A stretch of 38,749 bases of DNA, from positions 1 to 38,749 of the forward strand of contig JAJIRX010000577.1 in assembly GCA_023853785.1 (NCBI GenBank), in the 5' to 3' direction. Source of the DNA: Psilocybe azurescens (lineage: Eukaryota; Basidiomycota; Agaricomycetes; Agaricales; Agrocybaceae). This document shows, in pieces, positions 10,180-20,966 of this stretch. The notes below the pieces were generated by a model that worked only from the letters and a program-made list of their open reading frames with translations, did not search any database and had not been told where the DNA came from. The position numbers and the translations under genes are program-made. Within the stretch, counting starts at the first letter, position 1. Every line of letters starts with the position of its first letter.

Positions 10180-12204
10180 TTAAAAACATTCGCACGCACC
10201 AGCGCAAGGCGCCAAGTAAATGATTTTAAATGTAATTGAGCTGAGATGCATCATATCTTTCTCACGCTCATCAGATATCCGCGAGATTACAGTTCCAAAG
10301 CTCCTTCGAACTGCCTGTTCTGTGCTTGCATGAGCATCAGGGGCCCCTGTCTGATTTGAAAGAGACTTGGACATGGCCTTGAATCGCTGTAAACATCCAC
10401 TATGTCAACGGAGGCTCAAAATGAATAGACAGGAAGTGACAAACCTCCAATTCGGCTTCTGGAAGTGAGTTGAAGTAGGCTGCAAACTCTTCGCTCGATC
10501 CATGATTCTTCTCAACCCACTCCCTCGCACACAGGTTTCTATGAGAGTTGTTAGCTAATTAGCCAATTACAAAGGGACAAAACTGTGCCCTACCGAGGTG
10601 TATTGGAATATTTGTTAGGACGCATTTTGTTTGCCCGTTTTGAAGGCTTTCCAGACGCTTCTTTAGACCTGTCTTGTCCTGTAATTTGCTCGGGATTTGA
10701 AGGGACAAGAGGATGAGACGATTCTCGAGGAACAAAGGAAGGGGGTCCCATAGTTGACGAGGCTGCAATATATTGTTTGTTGATCTGTAGGAAAATCGTG
10801 AGCAGTGATGCTATACTAATAGCATGCGAGTCAGAAAACTTGCCGAAAACTGATATAGCGGGCGAGCCTCTGCAGGAGGTTGCAAGAGATTTGCAATAGG
10901 GAAAGCTTGGTCCCCGGCAGCACCTTGGATCTAGAGTCAACTTGAGTCTATCGATCAGACTATTTTAAAATGTTTGTTGGCTCACCATGGCAGCAGGGGC
11001 GGCGTGTGAGGTACAAAATTGATTTGAGGTGTCTCAATCACATTCAAATCGTGTGGGGTAAAGGGCTGTTGCACGTTTGATTGAGACTGGGCGGCAAGCT
11101 TATGTCCATGATCGGGGGATGGCTCTGTCTTGTGCTTGGAGGTTCGGGGCTTCTTCTGGGAGCTGTCTTTTGCGTTCGAATTGCTGCGACGCTTTGGCTG
11201 CACCTTAACGTTGGCGTTGTCTGTTTCATGCTTAGTTAGCCAAGTTTGCCGCCATTGGTAGTAAAGGTCTCCTGCAATCTGCTCGCTTTTCCAGTCGAGC
11301 TCACATAAACCAAGTTCGGGAATCTCAGAGTCATTTCACGGTAAAAGCTCAGGCGACTTGCCGCATCTACACCTTCCGACCAGCTTGAAAATACCTTCCC
11401 TGTTGAGCGAACCCAACAAAAAGAGACCTGGCATACCGACGGATGTCTCCTGCCCTCCAACCATCAATGATGTTTCCATCAGCATGTTGGATAAACCTCA
11501 TCTTGACGTTCTCGCCTTGGGAGGCTCTTCCCTTCCCTTGTCGGCCTTTTTGTGCACCACTAGACTGTTCAAGAGCAGCACTGTCCTCAAGCTCAACGTC
11601 CTCATCTTCATCAGCATCGGCACTCGGAGCCTTGAGAGGAAGATTGTCGACGGGTGTGATCTTGTCCTCGGCCAGTGATGACGTATACTCATGCCGAAAC
11701 CAATATGCGATGTTGGGATAATCTTCCCGTTTATGAGCTACTTGTTCAGCTAGATTGGAGGGCAACCGTTGAAGAAGACTGTCGTAAGCTTCTCTAAAGA
11801 AAAAGAATAAATTTAGTGGTTGGTTTATATCTTGGAACACATACTTGAGCGTCGTATTCTTTGCTTCCAAGCGGACTCGTTCTTTCACGAGATTCGCATG
11901 TTCGCGCTGAATTTCGTTCAATTTGGCCTCTAAAATCCGGGGTACTGTTCAATAGGAACTGATCGACCCTCTCCATGCACGTTTGGCCATGGTGACTCGA
12001 GAGATGAAGACGAAGACATTGCCTCAAGAACTTATGAGTCGATAACAGAGCAGACAAGCTAGATTTTGATACCTTATAGCCACCATAACTGGGACCTGTT
12101 AGAGGTACAGAATGTAGTGATGAGGATGTGTCAGTCCCGGTGCTTTCTGTTGAGAAGTAGTCGTTGAATCGTCCGTTGGAACGTGCAGCCATCAAATGCT
12201 GCAT
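10180..12204 (-). pseudogene. Transposon-associated hypothetical protein, multi-exon, frame-broken
   Basis: Reading down the minus strand, one gene can be followed through several frames: MAARSNGRFNDYFSTESTG; a short Ser-rich exon with LESPWPNVHGEGRSVP; LNEIQREHANLVKERVRLEA (coiled coil); a 51-nt intron 11844-11794 (GTATGT...TTTAG) joining LK to EAYDSLLQRLPSN; YPNIAYWFRHEYTSS; an acidic linker; GENVKMRFIQHADG and DIRRYARSLFVGFAQQG; FYREMTLRFPNLVY; ELDWKSEQIAGDLYYQWRQT; a basic NLS-like tail; and WVEKNHGSSEEFAAYFNSL near 10510-10445. I remember similar proteins as high-copy in agaricomycete genomes; the function is unknown. One-base slips occur near 11946 (a C4 run), 11400 and 11300. The coiled coil and basic tail suggest a DNA-binding partner of the transposase, but that is inference. 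Confidence 0.6.
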
Positions 12205-12668
12205 GGAGGGAGCTTGATGTCCATCAAAAAGTCTGCGGCTTCAGCCAAGGAAGGCTCGTTGGGGCGTGGAGGGTGTGGGTCATACGTACTACGAGGAGGG
12301 TAGTTCATTGACTGAGCACAAAGACATGTATTAGCCCACAGTCACTCTTCGATTTGTCTCCTGTCACATCACACATGATCAGCCTGTTCCTACTCGTTGA
12401 TCTGATTCTTAGATTCTTTATATCCTAACACCAGTGGAATTCAAGATAATGAGGTACATACATACAACGGTACAAAAATATGGCCACAACAATGTCCTCA
12501 AGTATCAAATCCAGCATAACTACGTCCAAAATTCGCTCACTGAAGCCTACGACCAGTTCGACAATGAAAAATGCAATAGAAACAAAAAGGTCGTTCATAC
12601 TTCGTGAAACTAGGATCAACACCAGGCTGATAGTGCTCCAATCTCCAGAGGTCGCGCTATGCGGACTT

Positions 12669-15536
12669 TCAGAGCATCATCACCGCCAAGTTTTTGATAT
12701 TTGGCTTCGGAGTAGCAACTGCTTTCAGCACGACGTTTGTTGGTGGTGGTAGGGGCTGGAACAGGGTCTGGATTTGGAGCATAACGGGCAGGAGTTTCTT
12801 CATCCTTTTGAGGGTAACAAGAGCTGTTTCAAGAATATTTATGTATTGATCGTGAGTTGCATGACTCTCGAAAGGATAAGTTGGAATAGTAGGCCAAGTA
12901 GCATTGTAAAGTTGTTCGACGAAGGGGCGAAGGGTTTCCAGTAGGGAGCAAAGCATTTCTTGATTCTTTCATATGCTGCGATATCAAAGCCTTTGGCGCG
13001 CAGAAGCTGGTCGAAGGTAGCCTGATTGAACCAAGTAGCCAGCGGGAATCTCATTTGCCGTCGTCTACCCTCATTTTTCCTGGTCCATCTTGGAACGTGA
13101 TGACTGTGAAGATTGTTTGTAGCAAGGATTCGAGATCGTGGTTTGGACCATGTACAAACTTGGTCTCCAAATCTGGGGCCAGAGACGTTATAGGCATGAA
13201 AGGCATTGTACCCTGGAATAACAGAAATTAGAGCAATAGAAGAGAAAAGGCTGGAAGAAGACGTACCGATGTGTGATGGGTTTGAGAGTCCTGATGTCGT
13301 GCATAATCGTAATCAATAACAACACCATATGCATCAATGTGGGTGTCTGGCACCCGAGTCTCAGTACTGGCTGGCAGACTTGAGGTAGCTGGCGGAGATG
13401 GAGGAACCCGGGCAATGACTAGATTATTTATGCTGATATCGCCATGCACAAGGTTGCATTTTAAGTGGAGGTATTTAAGCCCTGATAAAAACAGCTCAAT
13501 ACAGTCACATTTTAAAGCCAAAACTAGACTTACAACGAACACAATCTAGTATCACTTTGACAAATTCTGCTCTGGAGCGGAAGGATGTAATTGGATCACC
13601 GACTGGACCTGTAACGATTCGTCGATGTATGCGATTAGAAGTGCGTGAAGAGCTTAGCCTGCCTCTTCTGGGAAATGTTGTATCGTTAGGGAATTCCTCG
13701 AATTCAACTAAACATGGGTGCAAGCTCGAATGCTCCTGGATTTCTGTCTCTGAGTCTGCTTTGAGTGTTGCTTCGATTGACGTGAGGATATTTATCTCTG
13801 AAAAGCTATGTTCTGTAAGGATCCAGGAATCTTTAAGAATGTAATAGGACTGGTCTTCAGCACGGACGAAAAACGTGGGTCCCGCGACCCTCCAATGCCA
13901 GAGCAGAATGGATAAGTTTGACGACTTTGAACTGCTTGTTGTTGACTCGAATATTAGTCACGCCCCCTGAAGCACTTATATCCATTGTCGTATCTGCACC
14001 GAGTAACTTGGGCTTGCCGAATGTGAGACCGTATATTATACGGCAAAATGCTATGCCATTGTAGCGGGATAAGTTTCCCCATCCAGACCAGCATACTCCA
14101 GAGCGGTCGATGAGAAGAATCGTAAAGAGGGGCTCGACACCCTTAGGACATTTGATTGCAAGGCCCAAAACGAATCTCCGATGAGGCTGGCACTCGAGCA
14201 TGACGGCGGCCTTCTCGATCAGCTGGGATATTGTGGTATCCTTGGTTTTGTTAGTTGAGACCTCAACCAGCGCCTCGATTTGCTGCCAACGAGGACGAAG
14301 TTTGTTATGCATAATAAAGTTGTTAAGAGATTGACCCAACAGGACAATGTCGGGTTTGCGATAGAGATATCCTCCACTCGGAGCCTCATTACGCGCTACA
14401 TCAGTGAAAACCCGATCATATGCCTTGGAGGCCACAATTCCTTGGCGTTGAGGAGGGGCAGGCTCGATATCAGCGGCAGGAGCTGGATGAACATTGTCCG
14501 CAGCAGCGGCAGGAGCTGGATGGGTAGGGACCGTGGCTGTGGCTGCGGCTGGTGCTAAAAGAGAAGAAAGTGTGGCAGTGGACGCTGGTGCAGGTCGTGT
14601 AGGAGGTACAGCACCAGCTACTTCGTGATGGAAAGGGGTTGCGTTTGGATTGGTCTCGCTACCCTTGTCAACGTTGCCCTCCTCAATGGCTTGGATTAAC
14701 CCGTGCTGGATGCCGAGCGCATTGGCGAGATGGTTTAGCCAACGCTTGACTTTGTGTTCCATTGTTCTAGGATTTTCTGGCTGCGGGAAGTCGACAAAGG
14801 TATGGTTCTCGGAATTCCAGATTTGGGGGATATTGTCAAGACAATCGTCCTTGAAGGGCTCAGGAAGATCGGAGTCGGGAAAAACCTTGGCGCGGATCCA
14901 TTCTAGACTGTTGTAATCTACAGTCACAGCATCGATATGGAGGTTGGAGTTCTCCACGGTGGCCAGGACTTCCTTCTTGAGAGAATCGATTCTGGTGTGA
15001 GATAACAATGGAATGGTCGACTGAATGTCGCCATCCTTGAGAGCGAACTCTGACTGAAGGTAGGGAGCGTATAGTTCGGGTTGGAGACAAGCGGTAAGGT
15101 AGGAGGGTTTGGGCAACGTTGGCCAGTCGTACTCTGTTTCCCTGTTTCCAGCCGTCTGTGAGCCAAGATGCTCTACATTGGCGGATTTGTTGGTCCGGCG
15201 TGGCATATTTGTTGGATTCGAAGGAGAAACGGGAGTCGATGGGATACTATCTTCGTTTTTGAAGTATTCGTAGGAATTGCCCTCACTGGGATCGCTGCAA
15301 TTGTCAAACGAGTTGGAGCTGCAGTCACTATAACACGTTGAGTCAAGGAGGTGGTCAGCTTTCAGAGTAGGTCGTGCTATTGGAGGGGGGAAGCAGTTTA
15401 GAGCGGCTGCTTTTATTGCTGGAGAAAGTGGAAAGGAGACGATGCTTGACTTTGACAGGAGGCGATGTGCACGACATCCTGGCAATGAAGGTTTTATTTC
15501 GCGAATGAGGGGTTCCAAAGCGAAGAAACGCTGCAC
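12669..15536 (-). CDS. FunK1-type fungal protein kinase inside the transposon
   Basis: Multi-exon gene. A long N-terminal region (about 500 residues) includes an Ala/Pro-rich stretch encoded by short repeats near 14480-14540. It is followed by the N-lobe segment HSALALEGRGTHVF then YYILKDSWIL (Lys for ATP binding), the catalytic loop LVHGDISINNL (HGD in place of HRD, 13446-13432 for HGDIS), VVIDYDYA at the DFG position, then GTMPFMP and HDLESLLQTIFTV. These are hallmarks of FunK1 kinases, a family expanded in agaricomycetes. Introns: 13533-13482 and 13266-13213. Two apparent slips lie in homopolymers (T5 near 13870, C4 near 12930); otherwise the frame is open. The start may be 15536 or the Met of MPRRTNK near 15204. 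Target and role are unknown. Its position within the transposon suggests cargo. Confidence 0.8.
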
Positions 15537-15604
15537 GGACTATTAAGCTTTAGGCTATGCGGTGTGACTCAACTACATGATATTAGGTAAACTAGTCTCC
15601 AAAA

Positions 15605-16090
15605 TTGTTATCATCGTTCAATCACAGTCCTCTTCGCAACCTCCCAGACGAACCACATCCAGACCTGGCCGCTCTACTAGAAAGTGATGCTCTTCTCCAA
15701 CTTTTTGTTTTTCAAGATGATGAGGAACCATTGCTACTACGGATTGAATGCAAAAATGTCAACCACTTGCAGAGATCTGTCTCCGAGATACTTGCAAGAA
15801 ATGAATGTTCCGTGCGAAGCCTCCAGCAATTCCTGATCTGGCTCAGAATACACCGACAGAACGGCAAGGGAGAGATTCTCTTGACGCCTGCAACGAAAAT
15901 AGTACAGGACCTCGCCAAAACGTGCAATGCCTTTGTCGGAGGTGAACTAATGATATCCGATTTTACTGTCAGCCATACGTTTCATATTAAGACCCTGAAC
16001 ATGCTTGATACTCTTACCTTCACAACACGGGCAGTTCTTAGCCTTCCTAGTGGCTTGAGGGATTCCTTCCAGCGAGAACGGGCAATTTGA
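15605..16090 (+). CDS. Hypothetical ORF, plus strand, overlapping transposase 3' end
   Basis: 161 codons from MLSSFNHSPLRNLPDEPHP; it includes LLRIECKNVNHLQRSVSEIL and LRIHRQNGKGEILLTPATKI. No family is recognised. It is the only sizeable plus-strand frame inside the transposon; its last 44 bases (16047-16090) are antisense to the transposase C-terminus and its start is 68 bp from the start of the FunK1 gene, which is divergent. The first half has reasonable protein-like composition with charged and hydrophobic alternation; the second half looks less convincing. It could be a chance frame. Confidence 0.3.
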   Translation: MLSSFNHSPLRNLPDEPHPDLAALLESDALLQLFVFQDDEEPLLLRIECKNVNHLQRSVSEILARNECSVRSLQQFLIWLRIHRQNGKGEILLTPATKIVQDLAKTCNAFVGGELMISDFTVSHTFHIKTLNMLDTLTFTTRAVLSLPSGLRDSFQRERAI

Positions 16091-18841
16091 CCATTAGGAA
16101 GTCGAAGGCGAGCCCAACGAGTGACTTTGGGACACCAATTGCTTGAGCCGTCTGAGACTGCTGTACTAGGGCTGAGGTAACGCAAGAGTGCATTGGCTTC
16201 TTGCTGAAGCATCGACCGGCTGTATCTATCCTGGGCCCGAAGAAAACATAACCCTGGCCAAGATCAACAGCTCCTCGAGGCAATGAAGTTGACAAAGGGA
16301 CAAGATCTGGTATCATAGCTATCAATGAGTTTGATCTGACTTCTGAGCAACCCTCGTTGTGATAGATTAGCATATGGGTTGGACGGCTGTCGATATTTCT
16401 TCTCCAAGATTTCCAATGGTGCGTTCCATAGTCCACTGTGAGGAGCATATTGGTGGGCCAATTCTGGTGACCTCAGGCGCAACATGTAATAAAGCATGAA
16501 TGCTCTGGCGACAGAAATGTAGACGGCCCAGTCTTCTCTGGTAATATAACATTTCAAAATTCTCAACAAATGAACGAAAACATTCACCTGCGAGTTTAAG
16601 ATCATCAGCACGAATGTGATATTGGTGTATGATGCGCATTCCACGCACAAGTGTGCAGAAATGTGAATAGAACGGTTCGGGAAGAATGCCGTAGAGAAGT
16701 GCAGGTGCTAAACCATACAGATACAGCAGCCACTCCCAGGCCTTATATCCACTGTTGATCTTCTCAGCAATATTTCGTGGTGGCCCGTCAAACTAACCAG
16801 GTAGATATGAAGTAGCAACAGCGACTTGCTTGCCATGAGTTTCCCATATTTCACCTTTCAGAGTGGCCCAGGGCCAACAAGAAGGAGGATCGTCCTCATC
16901 GTGATCAAGAACTCCACGCCATAATGAGACGAGTAGGTCCGCAAGATTGAAGGTTCCCAAATGCATAATGTCGGAGCCAAAGCATCCAGGTATCCCAAGG
17001 ATCCGATCAGAATTGAATCCTAGAAATATTGTTGGCTTCGATATGCCAGTCTCCAGGCGTCGTTTCTTATACTGAGTGTCATTTTGTGATTTGAGAAGAA
17101 TGTTGAGATTGATAAGGTATGTATCAGATGAGGAAACTGCAGAAAGCAAGAAAGGGAGGTCATCATGATCACATCCTGCCATTACGTAGTCAACTGGCTT
17201 CAAAAGTGCCGGGTAGTAGTGCGAGCCATTTGGCTTATGTCTGCCTGGGACATCACAATAGAGACGACATCCATATTTTCCATGGTGCCCTACAAGACCA
17301 TTCAGATATGCCATTCCTGGTCCATCAGCTGTGTTAAGTGCCAGAAATAGTTGAGAGGTAAAAGCCGGTTTTGGAATGCATCCCAAATAACAAGACCCTC
17401 GTTTTGAATCGCACAAATGTGGTGTAATCCAGGGAACAAGTAGGAGTCGACAACCTTGGGCTTATTTGGACCCGGGATGAACCCACCAGGAACAACAATT
17501 CGCTTTGTGTATCGTTCGTCGGGCGAGATGTCCATAATAATCCAAATGTATATCCAGCAATCCGATGCTTTGTGTGCGTAAAGCTGCGCACCATCGATTG
17601 ACAGCATAAGGACCATGTCGTTATCTGCAATCTTCCCACTTCTGACATTTTCAAGATAATCGCTACCGCAGAAAAAGTCGTCGTAAGCGGCAAGATTACC
17701 AGAGTTTGCTTGAAGCTCGCGAATAATTGACCAGGTCTTCTAGCCGGTAACGGAATTTCTTTGCGCTTGACGCATCACGCCGCAGAGCTTGTAATATCGG
17801 GCCAAGCAAAATTGTATGGAATTCTTGGTGGGGCTTTTTGTATTCGGACACAATTTAGGCTCATTGTATTTGGGACAGCGGTCCAGATTGGCATATGGAC
17901 CTGTGTACGCCAAGCAGCTGTTCTTGCACATCGGATTTGCTACGGAGCCAACCCCAGTTATCTCGGCAAGGTGACGCTTCATTTGTTCGTATGAAGGGAT
18001 TTGGTCGGTTGGGTGACGCCGTATGATTGCAGCACGATTGGCATTAAAGCATTCAACTGACGAGTTCATGTTGGCCAAAAACAAATCAAGGCCAATCCGA
18101 AGGTCAGGCTGTGAGCTGATGTCGAAAGGTACAGTAGGTGGGTTCCGTAATCGTTGAATAGCGTCCGGAGATAATTTACAGTGAGCATCACCATGCGACG
18201 CCGACTGGAGTGCCCGAATGAAGTGGACAGTTGTTTGCATGTCTTCAAGGCTGGCGTTCTCCAGGATAGTCTCGAGATCCAACGGTAATGCCTGCTGTGC
18301 TTGCAAAGAGTCTCTAGCAGGGACCAGCATGGTATTGTGTTGGCTACTCGAATCCAAATCGAGGCATCCGGGATCAGGAGACGCATCGTCAACTTCTTCG
18401 TGGGTGCTATTCGAATGCAGAGGATCGTCTAATATCAAAGGTGGCGCCAAGTCTACAGGCTCTGTATTAGAGACTCGAAAAGCATCGGACCCGGGAACTG
18501 ATCGTGTTTCGGAAAGTACGCCAGGCATAGATCTTGATGACTTTAAAGTAATCTCCCTGAGCAACGTGGAATGGCAAAACAATTTGAAGACTCACAGACT
18601 CATCAAGCGGAGTATTGACCTCATCTTCGACAACTACAGTTTCAACCTCTCTAAATCGGGCATGTTTCTGGTAGACTGCCTCGGAAACCTTTCGTTTACT
18701 GCCTTTACAACCGCCGGTGCAGCCACAAATTAAAGCCGGTTTCTTATTCGAGTCTGTTTTTGTATTGGCCTTCTTGTCCGAGTTGACGCCCTTATTCTTC
18801 CTTTGATTAGACTTTGTTGGCTTACTGGAAGTCCTGGGCAT
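16047..18841 (-). pseudogene. tnp2/KDZ-like (CACTA-related) transposase, interrupted
   Basis: Starts MPRTSSKPTKSNQRK. The N-terminus has a Cys-rich motif ICGCTGGCKGSKRKVSE and an intron near 18595-18552. The following large exon has IPSYEQMKRHLAEITG, CKNSCLAYTGPY and CPKYNEPKLCP. The catalytic region reads IADNDMVLMLSIDGAQLY (probable first Asp), IYIWIIMDISPDERY, LVGHHGKYGCRLYCDVPGRH and HDDLPFLL. The C-terminal part has LYYQRRLGRLHFCRQSIHAL and SSQWTMERTIGNLGEE, then AVDLGQGYVFFGPR. It is the recombinase that would cut and paste the element. Breaks: an in-frame TAG at 17742-17740, another at 16795-16793, a slip in an A4 run near 17370, and one or more near 16400. The family call rests on remembered agaricomycete tnp2 proteins. 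Confidence 0.82.
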
Positions 18842-19145
18842 GAGGAAAGATGAAGATAGAATAATATTTTGCCATCGTGTATCATACACAATGGTTGTAC
18901 TACTGAAAATTATTTGTACTTATCTAAAATACGATGTTGAACATGAGCGCGACATGTCGCGCAATGCTGCGGTGCCGAACAAGGTTGCGAAACAGGTCGC
19001 GCACCCCATTTTGGGTAATTGGATGGTGTTGAATAGGACAAGGCCGGTTTGCAAATGGTGGGGAATGGTGTAGAGGGGAAAATAAGTGAAAACGCGTCGC
19101 ACGCTTGATTTCAAATATGAATGACATCACTGGGAAAGCTTATAA

Positions 19146-19166
19146 ATAGAGTCGATTTTCACTGGG
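19146..19166 (-). repeat. Right terminal inverted repeat
   Basis: Reverse complement begins CCCAGTGAAAATC; 20 of 21 bases match the left end. A further CATCACTGGG lies just inside at 19125-19134, and TATAAATAG (19141-19149) overlaps the inner edge and points toward the GH16 gene. Confidence 0.88.
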
Positions 19167-19173
19167 CATCACT
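19167..19173. repeat. Right target-site duplication CATCACT
   Basis: Identical to 9991-9997; together they mark the insertion point of the transposon. Confidence 0.85.
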
Positions 19174-19411
19174 AGTCCGGTGTTCTCATATGCTTCGTTA
19201 AGTATCGTAGAGGCTTGACCTTTATCAGCCTTTATCTCGGCCTTCAGGGTTGTTTAAGGAAATCAGGGCGTGCCTGACGACTTTTGGTTAGCCCGAAAGG
19301 AACCAAACGGTTTATTAACATCAACCCCCACTATTCGCGGCGAATGTCCAAAGATTCCCGCCTTGTTTCTCTCTCTCCCCTTCCACTAGGTCCTACTCGT
19401 ACTTGGACATC

Positions 19412-20966
19412 ATGCAAGGTCTGCAGCGGCTAGGCCTGCTTTACGCCTTTACGCACCTGCTTTGCCAGGGCTCTGCCGTATACCTCCCTCTTCGCGAGCA
19501 TGCTGGCGCGACGTTTTTCGACGGATGGGCGTACTATGGCAATGTTGATAACACGACATGGGGTGAATTAATCTCGTTCTTCTCATTTTCATCGATGATT
19601 TAAAGGCGCTTACCGTGCTGTGGACCAGGAAATGTCACGTATCTGGACCAGCCAACTGCTACAACCAAAGGCCTGACTTTTGTCAACGAAGCGGGTAATG
19701 CTGTCGTCAAGGTTGATAACTCGACGACCTTGGATGCTCCAACGACGCAGGGCCAGGTGGTGAACAGGGATTCGGTGGGTCACTGACCTCTCTAGCTCTG
19801 GAACGCCGGGCATCTTCAAACCAACTGACTATTGTTATTGCTGCTATTTATTCAAATAGATCCGACTCACCTCCATCGATAGCTATGGTATCGGCTCGCT
19901 GATAATCATCGACGCCCTTCACATTCCCTACGGTTGCTCTGTATGTTGAGCTGTACAAATTATCGACGTCATGATATTGAAGCTATCCACTCGTTAGGTC
20001 TGGCCCTCCTTCTGGACGTATGGAATGCAAGAAGAATGGCCCAACGCTGGAGAAATCGATATCATTGAAGCCATCAACAACATGAATCGTAATCAGATAG
20101 CGTTGCACACACCAGGAGGCTGCTTCCAAGCTCCGAATCCGGGCCAGACGGGCACGACATTAGAGCAAGACTGTTCAACCGATCGCGGATGCATCGTTGC
20201 TGAAACGAAGCCGAATAGTTTCGGACCAGGATTCGCACAAGCCGGTGGAGGTGTATATGCTGTACAGATGGCGACCACAGGCATAAATGCCTGGTTCTGG
20301 GGTGTATGTTTTCAATAATTCTGCCTCAAAAACATGTGGTTAACTTAACTCTTCTGCAGAGGGCCGATATCCCTGATAATTTGAAAACTACGACGTCGAC
20401 GAGTAATATCGATGTTACCAATTGGGGACTACCTACGGCCGCATATCCTGCGTCTACCTGCAACATGACACAGTATTTCCCACCTCAGAATTTGGTCCTA
20501 CTAACAACTCTTTGCGGCGTCTGGTATGTAGCCATTCAATTTTGACATGCAATATGTATCCAAACATTTTTCCAGGGCCGGGGTTCCTAGTATTTACCGG
20601 TCTACATGCCAAACTCCAACGAATTCTTGCGTGCGTGCTTTTGCACAAAACTTATCCTGGTCTAGTGGTAAATTCTGATGTCCCTCTGTTACAGTTCAAC
20701 GATAATGTGCTAGGCCCCCAAGCAATTTCGATCAAGCCTACTGGGAAATCCAATACGTCAGAACCTACATCTCAGACGATGCACCAAAGCCTCCTACTTC
20801 CTCTACTTCCAGCTCTAGCACCCAGAGCTCCTCTACTGATTCTGGTGGCCCCTCAGAACCACCTAGAGCCCCTTCATCCGCTGTCCCTCTACGATTCTCC
20901 TCTGAGATTTTTACCATTTTACCTTTTATCTTTTACTGTGGCGCTCATGTTCTGGGTTTGATTTGA
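19412..20966 (+). CDS. Secreted GH16 beta-1,3(4)-glucanase (Lam16A-like)
   Basis: ATG at 19412 opens a signal peptide (MQGLQRLGLLYAFTHLLC...). Introns by GT-AG and frame: 19563-19628, 19775-19859, 19941-19997, 20304-20359, 20524-20575. The mature protein has FFDGWAYYGNVDNTTWG, RLTSIDSYGIGSL, VWPSFWTYG, then the GH16 catalytic motif GEIDIIEA (E-x-D-x-x-E at 20052-20069; first Glu nucleophile, last Glu acid/base), LHTPGGC, GGGVYAVQ, and FPPQNLVLLTTLCGVW. The end is YWEIQYVRTYISD, a Ser/Thr/Pro-rich linker and a hydrophobic tail, suggesting a GPI anchor or wall attachment. The last intron (donor near 20668, exon resuming by 20724) does not join in frame as read, so either one base is missing or the splice is unusual. 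It would act on cell-wall or environmental beta-glucan. The transposon ends only 239 bp upstream of the ATG. Confidence 0.88.

Larger units (their letters stand above)
9998..19166 (-). mobile_element. 9.2-kb TIR DNA transposon carrying transposase, FunK1 kinase and a third gene
   Basis: The ends are inverted repeats: 9998-10018 reads CCCAGTGAAAATC then AACTCTAT, and the complement of 19146-19166 matches it at 20 of 21 positions. Exactly outside both ends is the direct repeat CATCACT. Inside, all three recognisable genes lie on the minus strand: a tnp2/KDZ-like transposase (18841-16047), a FunK1 protein kinase (15536-12669) and a protein I believe is transposon-associated (12204-10180). A 7-bp (possibly imperfect 8-bp) duplication is longer than the 2-3 bp usual for CACTA elements and closer to KDZ-type elements. 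The transposase has at least two in-frame stops and several slips, so this copy may depend on another copy for movement. Confidence 0.85.

Noticed and set aside
9998..19166. Element being a classical CACTA transposon
   Set aside because: The ends begin CCCAGTG and the target duplication is 7 bp, not 2-3 bp, so only a broader tnp2/KDZ-like assignment is supported.
19403..19411. Upstream in-frame TTG as GH16 start
   Set aside because: The ATG at 19412 gives a good signal peptide; no reason to invoke a non-ATG start.
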